Source of the DNA: a bacterium
GTDB lineage: Bacteria; Vulcanimicrobiota; Vulcanimicrobiia; Vulcanimicrobiales; Vulcanimicrobiaceae
NCBI GenBank assembly: GCA_021794205.1
Contig: JAJYRH010000008.1
Span: 1 to 64,000, forward strand
Length of the DNA: 64,000 bases
Reading direction: 5' to 3'
Numbering within the stretch: position 1 is the first letter of the stretch; every line of letters begins with the position of its first letter. The position numbers were made by a program, and so were the translations under genes. Of this stretch, positions 1 through 9,281 are shown piece after piece. The notes under the pieces were generated by a model. It saw only the letters and a list, made by a program, of their open reading frames with translations, had not been told where the DNA came from and ran no database searches.

Positions 1-692
1 GCTTGCCGATGGCCCTCTACGTCGATAAGCACGGAGTCTTTCGCATCAATCATCCAGGAGCGACGGTGGATCACGAAACCCATGTCCAGCGGGCTTTGCG
101 CGAGCTTGGCGTTGAGTTGATCTGCGCCAACTCGCCGCAGGCCAAAGGGCGCGTTGAACGCGCCAATCGCACGCTCCAAGACCGGCTGGTCAAAGAGTTT
201 CGTCTTGTCGGCATCAGCAGCATTGCAGAAGCCAATCGTGCGCTTCCGGCTTACCTCAAGGATTTCAACCGCCGCTTCGCGATCCAACCACGCCAGTGCG
301 AGGATGCCCATCGCTCCAGCGAAGGACTGCCGCTGACAAGCATCCTCGCAAAACGCTACGAACGGGTACTCACCAGCAATCTGACCTTTCAGATCCACGA
401 CCGAATCTTCGCGATCGATCCGTCACCGCTGCATCGCCTGCGCAAAGGTATGCGCATCACCGTTGGGATGACCCGTACCGGAGAACCCTTCGTCATTCAC
501 AAACACTCGCGCATCGAGCCGCGGTTCGTCGGTCTACGCCAGCGCACCGCACGCATCGTCGAAACAAAACGCCTCAACGAGCACATCGACCGCCGAGTAC
601 CCAATCCGAAAAAAGCTCACCCACTCGCAAAAAATCACCCTTGGCAAACCTCAATGCAACTCGCCGCAGCCAAAGCCAGGGGACATCTCTGA
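1..692 (+). CDS. ISNCY/IS1202-like transposase, 3' part only
   Basis: C-terminal 230 or so residues of a DDE-type (integrase-fold) transposase whose 5' part lies left of the window. Visible are the LYVDKHGVFR segment, carrying a catalytic Asp, and the GRVERANRTLQ segment, carrying the last catalytic Glu; both are typical of ISNCY/IS1202-group transposases. A C-terminal beta-rich region follows. The frame is open from the window edge, so the true start is outside. It would cut and join element ends in the cytoplasm. Family placement is from remembered motifs; activity cannot be judged from the fragment. Confidence 0.85.
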   Translation, partial: LPMALYVDKHGVFRINHPGATVDHETHVQRALRELGVELICANSPQAKGRVERANRTLQDRLVKEFRLVGISSIAEANRALPAYLKDFNRRFAIQPRQCEDAHRSSEGLPLTSILAKRYERVLTSNLTFQIHDRIFAIDPSPLHRLRKGMRITVGMTRTGEPFVIHKHSRIEPRFVGLRQRTARIVETKRLNEHIDRRVPNPKKAHPLAKNHPWQTSMQLAAAKARGHL

Positions 693-725
693 CGTGCTGG
701 GCGGGGACATCGTGGCCGTGCGCTA
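1..725 (+). mobile_element. right end of an IS1202/ISNCY-like insertion sequence
   Basis: The transposase fragment is followed by two direct copies of GGGGACAT (679-686 and 703-710), 24 bp apart, straddling its stop codon. Repeated short motifs at element ends are common as transposase-binding sites. I cannot see the other end, so the outer boundary (about 710-730) and any target duplication are not determined. Confidence 0.5.
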
Positions 726-855
726 ACAGCCATTGACCCGGGGAGACCGGCAACCCGGAAGCGGGAGCGCGCCTGCGTGCGTGCGAAACATCTTTGTAAA
801 GACTTTTCTCGCTCGCTCGTTCCCCGGTGACGGGGTGCATGTTTTAGGAGGTTTC

Positions 856-3369
856 GTGCGTCGTTTTGCGATGGCAGGTGCGATCGCGCTTGGGCTCTTC
901 GCCGCTTCGGCGGGAGGACCGGCCCGCGCGCAGATGGCCCCTGGTGCCGGGCCACAGCCCGCACCTTACGCGGTCTTTATCAAAGGCGCGAAGGTCGAAC
1001 CGGGGCTCATCCCGCTGATCCGTAAGGCTGGGATGTACTACTTCGTTCTCTCTCCCAAACAAATCGGCCGCTCCTTCGTGGAGACCTCGGTCCCTTCCAC
1101 GGGGCTCGGAGGCTTCGGCCCTGCCGCCGGCGAGCCGTACGTCGCTCCGGCCCGAATTTTCGAATTCGACAAAGCCGACGGGAAGATTGCTCTGCGTTGG
1201 CCCAACCGCATCGCGCAGACGGTGCCGGGAACGCCGCAGGCACTCGCGGCGAAGCAATCGATGCCGGCTTCGGTCGTCGCCGTCGTCCCCATCGTGGCGC
1301 GCGACGCAAAGACCGGCGACGTCGTTGTTTCCGCAGCACCGTTCCTCGGCGACATCGCCAATTACTACGCGGTGTTCTCGCAGGCGATTCACAATCCGAT
1401 GCACGGATATCACCTCGATCCATCGCGTACGTTCTTTAGCGCTGCTAAGGCGTTCCCGAAAAACGATGTGTTGCACGTTCGGCAGACCTGGGCGAGCTTC
1501 GATCCGAATCTCATCGATAACGCGCCCGATGCTCGCAGCATCGAGGTGGGCATGACCTATAATATTCTCCAGGAACCCAACGACGGTTTCGTCCCGCGTA
1601 TCTACGACCCGCGCGTCGGGTTCTTCAGCATCCCGCGCCTGAATTTTGCCAGCGACGATCACGAAACGCGGAACGTCAACTACATTCTTCGTTGGAATTT
1701 CAAGCCGCAGAACCCGGGCAAACCCTCCGTCGCAACGCATCCGCTCGTCTTTTCCATCGGGAACGACGTGCCGGTCGCCTACCGTGCGACCATTCGCAAA
1801 GCGTTGCTGACCTGGAACGATGCATTCCAGAAAATCGGCATTCTCGATGCCGTGAAAGTGCAACAGCTTCCGGCGAATGCCGATCCGGAGAATCTTTCGT
1901 ATAACGTCGTGCGCTGGGTCGACACGACGCAGCCGCAGTACGGTGCGGAAGCCCTCATAATCGGCGATCCCCGGACTGGCGAAGAACTCAATGTCGGTAT
2001 TAACGTCGACGCGGTTGAAGGAACCGCCGGACGTGCCTATCGCTTTCTCATCGCCCCCGCGCGCGGGCTTCCTGATTCAGCAGCCGCCGAGAAGAAGTTC
2101 GTTCTCGAGGCAATTCGCTCGACGGTACTCCATGAATCCGGACACGATTTCGGTCTGCAGCACAATTTCATCAGTGCGATGGCCTATACGGCGAAGGATT
2201 TACAGAGCAAAGCCTTTACCGAAAAATACGGCATTTCGACTTCGGTGATGGCGTACAACCCGATCAATCTTTGGCCGAAGGGAACTCCGCAGGGGGATTA
2301 CGAGCAACTCGTTCTCGGACCGTACGATTACCACGCCATTCGATACGGCTACGGATATATCGGGGCGAAGACGCCGCAGGCAGAGCTCCCGACCCTCGAA
2401 CGGTGGGCTTCAAAATGGGCGAATCCGTACGATCGCTTCGCTTCCGACGAAGATGTCGATTTCGCTGCGGGGCATGCGATCGATCCGCGCGTCTTTCAGT
2501 TTATGCTTACCGACCATCCGTTGCATTGGTGCGAGGGACAGATCGGCATGATGCGTGGACTGATGAACGCAGTGCTCGCGCGCTTTCCTTCGCCGGGGCA
2601 CGCGTACGATGAAGCGCGGCTCGCCTTCACCTATCCCTTCACCGACGATCTGCGCTGTTCGCTCATGGCGGCGCACACGATTGGCGGAGAGTATCTCTCT
2701 CGCTCGCGCCGTACCGATCCGCACGCGACGCTTCCGCTCACGGCGGTGCCGCGCAAACAAGAAGTGCGCGCGTGGAACCTCCTCGCAAGCGAGCTCTTCG
2801 ATAACAACGCATGGAACTTTAACCCAGACGTCTTACGGAGTCTCACGTACTCCGAAGTTAGCTCGTTTACCACTGGTACGTGGGCCTATAACCCGCCGCC
2901 GCGACACGACCTGCCGGTGGTGGAAACCGTTAACGCGGCGCAAAATGCGGCGCTCGACGAGGTGTTCGCCCCGTTGACGCTTCAGCGTATCGCCGATATC
3001 CATACGAAGTATCGCGCGAACTCGACGATGAGTTTGAGCGATCTCTTCACCTGGGCGCAGGCGACGATTTTTGGCGATATCGCCAACGGCCTCGTCGCGC
3101 ACGATGGCGTCATCAAGCGCAATCTCCAGATGGCGTTTGCGAAACGTCTTGCGGCGATGTGGCTGCAGCCGATGCCGGGATCGCCGAGCGACGCACAGGC
3201 ACTCGCTCGGGCCGAGCTGGTCAACCTCCGCGATGCTACGAGCGCCGGGCTCGGGCGTAAGGGGCTCGACGAGATCGTGCGGGCTCATCTCGAGGCGCTA
3301 CGCGCGCTGGCGAATGCCGCACTCCGTGGGCGCTTCGCAGTCGGCGGCGCGCCGACGATGTTCCGCTAG
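856..3369 (+). CDS. secreted zinc-dependent metalloprotease (DUF5117/DUF4953 type)
   Basis: 837-residue exported protein. The GTG at 856 is chosen because AGGAGG at 846-851 sits 4 nt upstream and the protein then begins with a clean signal peptide (RRF, hydrophobic stretch, cleavage near ARAQ). Residues 426-436 read HESGHDFGLQH, an extended HExxHxxGxxH zinc site of the metzincin type. A plausible Met-turn (SVMAY, Met465) lies about 40 residues later. Length and layout match the large bacterial zinc-dependent metalloproteases annotated with DUF5117/DUF4953. Substrate is unknown. The gene stands alone between the insertion sequence and the convergent S1 gene. Family call is confident; biological role is not. 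Confidence 0.88.
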   Translation: MRRFAMAGAIALGLFAASAGGPARAQMAPGAGPQPAPYAVFIKGAKVEPGLIPLIRKAGMYYFVLSPKQIGRSFVETSVPSTGLGGFGPAAGEPYVAPARIFEFDKADGKIALRWPNRIAQTVPGTPQALAAKQSMPASVVAVVPIVARDAKTGDVVVSAAPFLGDIANYYAVFSQAIHNPMHGYHLDPSRTFFSAAKAFPKNDVLHVRQTWASFDPNLIDNAPDARSIEVGMTYNILQEPNDGFVPRIYDPRVGFFSIPRLNFASDDHETRNVNYILRWNFKPQNPGKPSVATHPLVFSIGNDVPVAYRATIRKALLTWNDAFQKIGILDAVKVQQLPANADPENLSYNVVRWVDTTQPQYGAEALIIGDPRTGEELNVGINVDAVEGTAGRAYRFLIAPARGLPDSAAAEKKFVLEAIRSTVLHESGHDFGLQHNFISAMAYTAKDLQSKAFTEKYGISTSVMAYNPINLWPKGTPQGDYEQLVLGPYDYHAIRYGYGYIGAKTPQAELPTLERWASKWANPYDRFASDEDVDFAAGHAIDPRVFQFMLTDHPLHWCEGQIGMMRGLMNAVLARFPSPGHAYDEARLAFTYPFTDDLRCSLMAAHTIGGEYLSRSRRTDPHATLPLTAVPRKQEVRAWNLLASELFDNNAWNFNPDVLRSLTYSEVSSFTTGTWAYNPPPRHDLPVVETVNAAQNAALDEVFAPLTLQRIADIHTKYRANSTMSLSDLFTWAQATIFGDIANGLVAHDGVIKRNLQMAFAKRLAAMWLQPMPGSPSDAQALARAELVNLRDATSAGLGRKGLDEIVRAHLEALRALANAALRGRFAVGGAPTMFR

Positions 3370-3402
3370 CCGCCCTCGATGCGGTCGGCTCGGGAGTTGC
3401 GC

Positions 3403-4491
3403 CTAGCGGCGCAGCTCCTGGCCGAGCGGAGCGAAACCGGTCGAGGTCATCGCCGGCGTTCCGTGGAGAACGCTCAGACGTAGGCGGCGCGCGCGCATAT
3501 CGAGCGAACGGATCGTCACTTCTACCTTTTCACCGATGGCATAGTCTGCCGGGTCGGCTTCACGGTCGGAGATGTTCCCGACGATCCCGGGAGCGACCTC
3601 AACGGAGAGTCGCGGTTCGAGCGCGACGACCGTTCCTTCGACGGTCGCGCCGTTGCGGAGCAACGCGGCGTTGTCGCGCCACGGGTCTGCGAGCATCGCC
3701 TTTCGCGAAGCCGCAATTTTCTTTCCATTGCCCTCGACGCGCAAAATACGAACGCGGAGACGTTCGCCGACGCTCACGACATCGGAGGCTTTCGCCACGC
3801 GTTCGAAATCGAGCTCGCTCATGGGAACCAGGGCGTCGACGCCGCCGCCGAGATCGACGAACGCGCCGAAGTCCGTGAGACGGACGACGGTCGCTTCGCA
3901 TTCTTTTCCGACCTCGAGCGATGCAATTGTCGCGCTGCGGCTTTCGCGGCGCTCTTGCGCGAGCGCGCGGCGCCGCGAAACGACGAGGCGCTTGCGCGTC
4001 TCGTCGACGTCGATCACTTTGACGTGCACCGTCGTGCCGACGAGCGGGTCGAGAGCGGCTCCGCGCTGCTCGCCGCTCTGGCTCGCCGGTAGAAAGGCAC
4101 GGTAGCCGTCGATATCGAGCAGAAGCCCGCCCTTCACCAGCGATTTCACGCGAGCTTCGCGGCTCTCACCGCTCGTATGTGCGGCGACGAGTCGCTCCCA
4201 ACGCTCCTGGGCGCGTTGGCGCGCCGCGAGCTGCTCGGGCGTCGGCCCTTTCGGTGCGGCCGGTTCGACGGCGACGGTTTCGGCAGCGGCCGGTTCGACG
4301 GCGGCGGCTTCGGCAGCGGCCGGCTCCACGGCGGCGGCTTCGGCAGCGGCCGGTTCGACGGCGACGGCTTCGGCAGCGGCCGGCTCCACGGCGGCGGGAT
4401 CTACGACCGGTTCGGCGAGCGCCTCAACGGCTGGAGGGGTTTCGGCAATGAGGTGTTGCGAGGGCGCTTCGAGGGTTGGGTGCTCGTTCAT
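3403..4491 (-). CDS. S1-domain RNA-binding protein with an Ala/Glu repeat N-terminus
   Basis: 362 residues. The start at 4491 (MNEHP) has GGAGAG about 7 nt upstream. Residues of roughly 20-85 form a low-complexity Pro/Ala/Glu/Val region built from 10-residue repeats. Three S1 (OB-fold) domains follow: the first contains GGLLLDIDGYRAFLP, the second is the best match (FGAFVDLGGGVDALVP), and the third is divergent (about residues 280-345). It resembles ribosomal protein S1 or YpfD-type proteins but has three S1 units rather than four to six. It probably binds mRNA on the ribosome or acts in RNA metabolism; whether it is the genuine RpsA is uncertain. A terminator-like hairpin lies in its leader (see 4537-4562). 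Confidence 0.85.
   Translation of the reverse strand: MNEHPTLEAPSQHLIAETPPAVEALAEPVVDPAAVEPAAAEAVAVEPAAAEAAAVEPAAAEAAAVEPAAAETVAVEPAAPKGPTPEQLAARQRAQERWERLVAAHTSGESREARVKSLVKGGLLLDIDGYRAFLPASQSGEQRGAALDPLVGTTVHVKVIDVDETRKRLVVSRRRALAQERRESRSATIASLEVGKECEATVVRLTDFGAFVDLGGGVDALVPMSELDFERVAKASDVVSVGERLRVRILRVEGNGKKIAASRKAMLADPWRDNAALLRNGATVEGTVVALEPRLSVEVAPGIVGNISDREADPADYAIGEKVEVTIRSLDMRARRLRLSVLHGTPAMTSTGFAPLGQELRR
4261..4398. repeat. 30-bp tandem repeat inside the S1-domain gene
   Basis: Four full units (4261-4290, 4291-4320, 4321-4350, 4351-4380) plus a partial fifth, each beginning CGGTTCGACGG or CGGCTCCACGG. In the gene's frame each unit codes ten residues of the type EPAAAEAVAV. Units differ only at a few positions, so copy number probably varies between strains. 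Confidence 0.9.
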
Positions 4492-4536
4492 CGGTAGGCT
4501 CTCCGCCAAGAATGGCCGCATGAGGCGGCTCGGCAT

Positions 4537-4562
4537 AAAAAACGCCCGTATCGCTTCGGGCG
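4537..4562 (-). terminator. intrinsic terminator-like hairpin in the leader of the S1-domain gene
   Basis: On the minus strand, CGCCCG (from 4562) pairs with CGGGCG ending at 4543 across an 8-nt loop, and a T-rich run (TTTTTTAT) follows directly. It points towards the S1-domain gene, whose start is about 45 nt further on. No minus-strand gene lies upstream, so it looks like a premature terminator in the 5' leader rather than the end of another gene. On the plus strand the hairpin has no T-run. Confidence 0.55.
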
Positions 4563-4647
4563 TCGGCAAAGCATCGGCTTTCGCCGCTTGGGTCGCCGGC
4601 CCTCCGTACAAGGCTCCGGCGCGCCGGGCGGGAATCGGAGGCGCCGC

Positions 4648-6171
4648 ATGAAGACGGATGGTACGAGAAGTGTCGCGCGGCGGGCGAAGGCCTTCATGGT
4701 TCTCGGGACGGGCTCAGACGTCGGGAAATCGCTCGTCGTCGCCGCCCTCTGCCGCTATCTCGCTCGGCTCGGCATCGCCGTCGCGCCGTTCAAAGCGCAG
4801 AATATGTCGCTCAATTCCGCCGTCACTCCCGACGGTAAGGAGATCGGTCGGGCTCAGGCGCTTCAGGCCGAGGCCGCGGGGATCGCCCCGAGCGCCGATA
4901 TGAACCCAGTGCTTCTCAAACCCAGTTCGATCGAGGGCGCACAGGTGGTCCTTCAGGGAGAGCGATTCGGAACGGTGCGCGCCTCGGATTATCGTGGACG
5001 GAATCGGGAGCGTTTCTGGCCCGCGGTACTCGAATCGTACGAACGCCTCGCCGAGCGATACGACGCGATCGTGCTCGAAGGGGCCGGCTCGCCTGCGGAG
5101 ATCAATCTTCGCGAAGGCGATATCGTCAACATGGCGATGGCGCACGCTGCCGACGCTCGCTGTATGCTCGTCGGTGATATCGATCGCGGCGGGGTCTTCG
5201 CTTCCATCTTCGGAACGCTCGCGTTGCTCGACGAGCGCGACCGTGCGCGGATCGTGGGGTTTACGATCAATAAATTTCGCGGCGACCGGAGCCTGCTCGA
5301 GCCGGGAATCGTCGAGATCGAACGGCGTTGCGAGCGTCCCTGCTTCGGGGTACTTCCCTATCTGACGGATCTGCAACTTGACGAAGAAGATTCGCTCCCG
5401 CTCGAACGGCGCCGGCTCGGTGCTCCTTGGGGCGCGCGCCGGGAGGACGAGCGCGTGAGAATCGCGGTTATCGCGTTTCCCTACCTTTCGAATTTCACTG
5501 ATTTTGAATCGCTTGCAGCCGAGCCGTCGGTGGAGCTGCGCTATACCGCGCGCCCGGATGACGTGGCGAACGCCGATCTCGCAATCCTCCCGGGTTCGAA
5601 GAATACGATCGCCGATCTGCAATGGCTCCGCGAGCGCGACCTCGACGGCGCGCTGCGACGGGCTCGAAGCACGCTCGGTATCTGCGGCGGCATGCAGATG
5701 CTCGGGCGACGTATCGACGACCCGCATGGGGTGGAGGCCGGCGGAACGCATCTCGGCCTCGCGTTGCTGCCGCTCTCGACGACGATGATGCAGAAGAAGA
5801 AAACCGAGCGCGTGAGCGGCACGCACCTGGAGAGCGGCCTCGCCATTCGCGGCTATGAGATTCACGTCGGCGAAACGCGTTACGACGAGGGTCGCCTCGC
5901 CTTCGCCGAGATTCGCGATGAGGGCGCGGTAGCACGCCTCGACGGCGCGCGCTCCGAAGACGGACGCATCGCAGGTACCTATCTGCACGGGGTTTTCGAC
6001 GACGATCGCTTTCGACACGAGTATCTGCGGCGTCTCCGCGACTCGCTGGGTCTGAGCGCGAGCGCGCGATGGAGCTTCGTCGCGAGGGATCGCGAGCGTT
6101 CGCTCGACCGCCTCGCCGACAGCGTAGCGAGCGAACTCGATCTCGCGGCGTTTTTTCAGCTGCCGACCTGA
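4648..6171 (+). CDS. cobQ: cobyric acid synthase CobQ
   Basis: 507 residues, usual length. It amidates the b, d, e and g carboxylates of adenosylcobyrinic a,c-diamide, using glutamine and ATP, in cobalamin synthesis. The ATG at 4648 is chosen because GGAGG lies 6-7 nt upstream. The N-terminal P-loop-like domain shows GTGSDVGKS near residue 20 and the CobQ-specific PFKAQNMSLN. The C-terminal class I-like glutamine amidotransferase domain has the nucleophile Cys346 in ICGGMQMLG and the His447 region YLHGVF. No other cobalamin genes or cobalamin riboswitch are visible here. The last 16 bp overlap the convergent PAS gene. Confidence 0.95.
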   Translation: MKTDGTRSVARRAKAFMVLGTGSDVGKSLVVAALCRYLARLGIAVAPFKAQNMSLNSAVTPDGKEIGRAQALQAEAAGIAPSADMNPVLLKPSSIEGAQVVLQGERFGTVRASDYRGRNRERFWPAVLESYERLAERYDAIVLEGAGSPAEINLREGDIVNMAMAHAADARCMLVGDIDRGGVFASIFGTLALLDERDRARIVGFTINKFRGDRSLLEPGIVEIERRCERPCFGVLPYLTDLQLDEEDSLPLERRRLGAPWGARREDERVRIAVIAFPYLSNFTDFESLAAEPSVELRYTARPDDVANADLAILPGSKNTIADLQWLRERDLDGALRRARSTLGICGGMQMLGRRIDDPHGVEAGGTHLGLALLPLSTTMMQKKKTERVSGTHLESGLAIRGYEIHVGETRYDEGRLAFAEIRDEGAVARLDGARSEDGRIAGTYLHGVFDDDRFRHEYLRRLRDSLGLSASARWSFVARDRERSLDRLADSVASELDLAAFFQLPT

Positions 6172-8273
6172 ACGCTCCCGATAAAGGTCTCCAGGGCGAG
6201 GCGCATCGTCGTGAGTTCCAATTCGCCAAGCGGAGCCTCCCAGGTTACGAGGGCGCGTTTCGGCGCGTCGGAGAAATAGGACATTGTCGCGCGGTGATGC
6301 TGCGGATCGAAACGTAAACCGTCGTACGGCGAATCGCCACAGGGCTCTACCGTGAGCGACGCGTCGAAGCCTTCGCGAAGCGTGACGCTCAGCGCGCGCA
6401 AGCGCGCCTCCGGGGAAGGGGCGTGGAGAATATTTTGCGTGCCGGCGGTGACGAGCGCGAGCCGCGCGGCGCTCGGGTAGCCTTCCGGGCTGCTCGTAGC
6501 GGTAAGATCCCGTTCGATGGTGATGACTGCGGCGAGGTGATCCGCGCCGTCGAAGAGCGCGCGGATCTCGATATCGATCACCCCGTTCCCGTCGTCATTG
6601 GCGATCATCGTGCGAAGCGGGGAGGCGGCGAATTTTCGGTCGTTCACGAGTTTCCTGACGACACCACCCTCGCGAATGAGTTCGAGAAAAAGGTAGCGGT
6701 TTCGCTCGGCGGAGGCGGCATTTTCGTAGGCGACCTGAAAATCGCTACCCAGGACGGGTTCGTAGATCGTGACGCGTGCGGTGATTTCATCGAGTACCCA
6801 GGTGAGGAGCGCGAGCTGGCTCATCGACTGTTTGCGCAGTGTGATATCGCGCCCCACCGTCAACCAGTAGCCGCCTTCGGCGCTATCGTCGAAGATCGGC
6901 TGCGCTACGCATTCGCACCAAATATCGCGGCCGTCTTTCGTTCGCATCATGAGCTCGAGGCTGACGGTCTTGCGTCGTTCGATGCTCTCGGTTAGCGTCT
7001 TGAGGGCCTGCTTAGTATTATTTGGCGAAATCAGAATGCCCGATGTCTTTCCGATCAACTCGTCAGCCTCATAGCCGACGAGATGCGAGAAGGCAGGATT
7101 GATATATCGAATGTGCGATCCGCCTTCGCTCGGCGGGACGAAATCGCCGATCGCGAAAAAATCGAGCGACTCGTCGATCGCATGGGCGAGCATACGGCGC
7201 TCGCGTTCGGCGGCGATTCGCTCGCCGATGTTTCGTAACGAGAGCGTGAAAAAATCGACGTTCCCGGCTTCGCTATGCAAATATCGGGCATGCACTTCCA
7301 TCGACAGAATCCGTCCGTCGCGATCGCGAACCTGCACTTCGGAGCGTAGTGTGCCGTCGGCCCGTAATGATGCAAAGGTACCTTGAATGAGATTGTCCCC
7401 GTTCGCATTGCAAAGCCAGACCACTCCTCGCGGACTTTCACGGGCGGCAAGGGCGTGAAATGCTTTATTCCCGTACACGAAGGACTCGAGCCTTCGTTCA
7501 GACCTACCGACGCGATAGATGGCAATAGCATCGTCGGAGGCGTCGATGCAGGCGGCAAGCGTCCGCTCCCGTTCGGCGCTAGCGCGACTAAAGGTGATAT
7601 CCGTGGTGAACACCAGCGCGCGAGGAACGCCGCCGCGATCGGGCAGGGGCCGTGCGTGGACGCTAATCCAGTAATACGATCCGTTCGTCGCCTGAAATCG
7701 TTGTTCGATGGGCGAGTTGTCGCCGGCGCGTGCTCGCGCAAGCCACCCGAGCGCCGAGCGCCGATTTTCTGCGCCCTGGAAGAGCCGCCGAGGATTGGCG
7801 AGTAGCTCGGCGGGCGTAGAGCGGAGCCGTTCGGCCGCCGAGCGATTGATGTATTCGATCTCCGGTTCGTCGTCGGGGTACCGAAAGATGGTAATCCCTT
7901 CGGAGAGTTCGTCGGCGTACTCCACAAGGGAATATCTCTCGATTGATTCCGCAAGCGAGGTCGCTAGCAACGCCAATTGTTCTCGCGAACGGTCGGCGAT
8001 CTCGGATTCCGCGATCCCGGGGAGCAGCAACATCCCTCGACCGCTCGTCGTTGCGAATGGAAATGACGAAGCATCGGCGTCGATGCGCCTAACGAGGAGT
8101 TCAAGGGATGGTTCGCTTATCGTGCCGACCAGATCGCCAAGGGGGTCTCCCTCAGGAGCGATCGCTGCCTGGAGATGCGCGGTGCCGAATCGCTCCAGCA
8201 GCAGCGCGGCGCGTTCTCCGCCGGCGAGCGAGGCGGCGAGCCGGAGTGCGGCCTGTGAGTTATCGCCGAGCAT
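6156..8273 (-). CDS. multi-PAS sensory protein without a recognisable output domain
   Basis: 705-residue soluble protein. ATG at 8273 preceded by GGAG (5-nt spacing). An N-terminal region of about 120 residues looks GAF-like. PAS domains follow near residues 120-235, 240-355 and 360-490, each with PAC-type ends such as the WLTVGRDITLRK segment, and a more divergent fourth near 495-600. The C-terminal 100 residues look GAF-like again. I see no histidine-kinase, GGDEF, EAL, HTH or methyl-accepting segment, so output must be by protein contact or by a domain I do not recognise. Ligand unknown. Convergent with cobQ (16-bp overlap). Confidence 0.8.
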   Translation of the reverse strand: MLGDNSQAALRLAASLAGGERAALLLERFGTAHLQAAIAPEGDPLGDLVGTISEPSLELLVRRIDADASSFPFATTSGRGMLLLPGIAESEIADRSREQLALLATSLAESIERYSLVEYADELSEGITIFRYPDDEPEIEYINRSAAERLRSTPAELLANPRRLFQGAENRRSALGWLARARAGDNSPIEQRFQATNGSYYWISVHARPLPDRGGVPRALVFTTDITFSRASAERERTLAACIDASDDAIAIYRVGRSERRLESFVYGNKAFHALAARESPRGVVWLCNANGDNLIQGTFASLRADGTLRSEVQVRDRDGRILSMEVHARYLHSEAGNVDFFTLSLRNIGERIAAERERRMLAHAIDESLDFFAIGDFVPPSEGGSHIRYINPAFSHLVGYEADELIGKTSGILISPNNTKQALKTLTESIERRKTVSLELMMRTKDGRDIWCECVAQPIFDDSAEGGYWLTVGRDITLRKQSMSQLALLTWVLDEITARVTIYEPVLGSDFQVAYENAASAERNRYLFLELIREGGVVRKLVNDRKFAASPLRTMIANDDGNGVIDIEIRALFDGADHLAAVITIERDLTATSSPEGYPSAARLALVTAGTQNILHAPSPEARLRALSVTLREGFDASLTVEPCGDSPYDGLRFDPQHHRATMSYFSDAPKRALVTWEAPLGELELTTMRLALETFIGSVQVGS

Positions 8274-8496
8274 GGTAACTCCAGGCTACCCGCTTGGCTA
8301 AATCACAAATCCTGAATCCGGACATCGCTCGAAACCCCCGATCCGGCGCTCGGGCCGACTTGCTGTTCCCCCAACGTCGCCCGTTCGCTAGCGGCTCCTC
8401 GGGATTCCTCGGTCGCGCAAGCTCGATGAGGTTGAAATGAACGAAATTAACGCGCGCGAGACAAAGGTTAAGCGATGATCTGAAGCGCTTCCTGCC

Positions 8497-9276
8497 CTAG
8501 GTAAAGCGGTACGCGGAGAGCGCCTTGCCGTAGACCGTATCGTGGTAATCGAGGCTCGCTCCGAGATCGGCGGCGCCGGCGGCGACGAAGAGCGGGACGA
8601 GATGATCCTCTTCGGGATGTGCCTCGCGCGCGTACGGTGCGCGCTCCCACTCGACGAAGCGTTCCGTGCGCACCGGTGCGGGTGAGAGCGCGGCCTCGCC
8701 GAGCCATGCATCGAACGCCGCCGCGCCGTCATCGCGGCCATCGAAGATGCGTCCGAGGTTGTGATAACTCATCCCGCTTCCGAGGATGAGCACGCCTTCG
8801 CTGCGCAGCGGCGCGAGCGCCGCGCCGATCGCGAGATGCCGCTGCGGATCGTACCCGCTCTGGAGCGAGAGTTGCACGACGGGAATGCGCGCTTCGGGAT
8901 AGATGACTTTGAGCGGAACGAACGCACCGTGGTCGAGCCCACGCCGCTCGTCGCTCGCCGAGTCGATCCCGGCTGCGGCGAGGAGCTCGCGAACGCGTTG
9001 CGCGAGTTCCGGAGAGCCCGGCGCGTCGTAGCGCAGTTCGTACGTGTGCGCGGGGAAGCCGGTGTAGTCGTAGATGAGCGGCGGTTGCGGGTTCGCCGTG
9101 ACCGTCGGGATTTTGCGCTCCCAATGGGCGGAGATCACGAGAATCGCGCGCGGCTGCTCGGCAAGGGTCGATGGAAGCGTACGAAGGTACGCTTCCATAT
9201 TTTTCCACGGATCACCGGGCCACTCCATAAAGAAGCAAGGTCCGCCGCCATGCGGGATATAGAGTGTCGGTTGCAT
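8497..9276 (-). CDS. DODA-type extradiol ring-opening dioxygenase (LigB family)
   Basis: 259 residues, typical for the YgiD/DODA family of metal-dependent 4,5-extradiol dioxygenases that open catechol rings. Conserved segments include IPHGGGPCFF near the N-terminus, VISAHWE, LDHGAFVPL, and a C-terminal HPEEDHLVPLF, which supply the family's metal-binding and catalytic histidines. The start at 9276 lies 5 nt after the yceI stop, with AGAAG overlapping that stop, so the two genes form one operon. The divergent HxlR regulator suggests redox- or quinone-responsive control. The natural substrate is not evident. Confidence 0.88.
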   Translation of the reverse strand: MQPTLYIPHGGGPCFFMEWPGDPWKNMEAYLRTLPSTLAEQPRAILVISAHWERKIPTVTANPQPPLIYDYTGFPAHTYELRYDAPGSPELAQRVRELLAAAGIDSASDERRGLDHGAFVPLKVIYPEARIPVVQLSLQSGYDPQRHLAIGAALAPLRSEGVLILGSGMSYHNLGRIFDGRDDGAAAFDAWLGEAALSPAPVRTERFVEWERAPYAREAHPEEDHLVPLFVAAGAADLGASLDYHDTVYGKALSAYRFT

Positions 9277-9281
9277 TGCGG

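Noticed and set aside
3393-3418. Hairpin between the metalloprotease and S1-domain genes
   Set aside because: A 10-bp stem exists (one G-T pair), but without a T-run on either strand and partly within the S1 stop region, so a terminator call is not supported.
4560-4647. Cobalamin riboswitch before cobQ
   Set aside because: I looked for the conserved B12-box and GCCACTG-type core and did not find them; only a minus-strand terminator-like hairpin is present.
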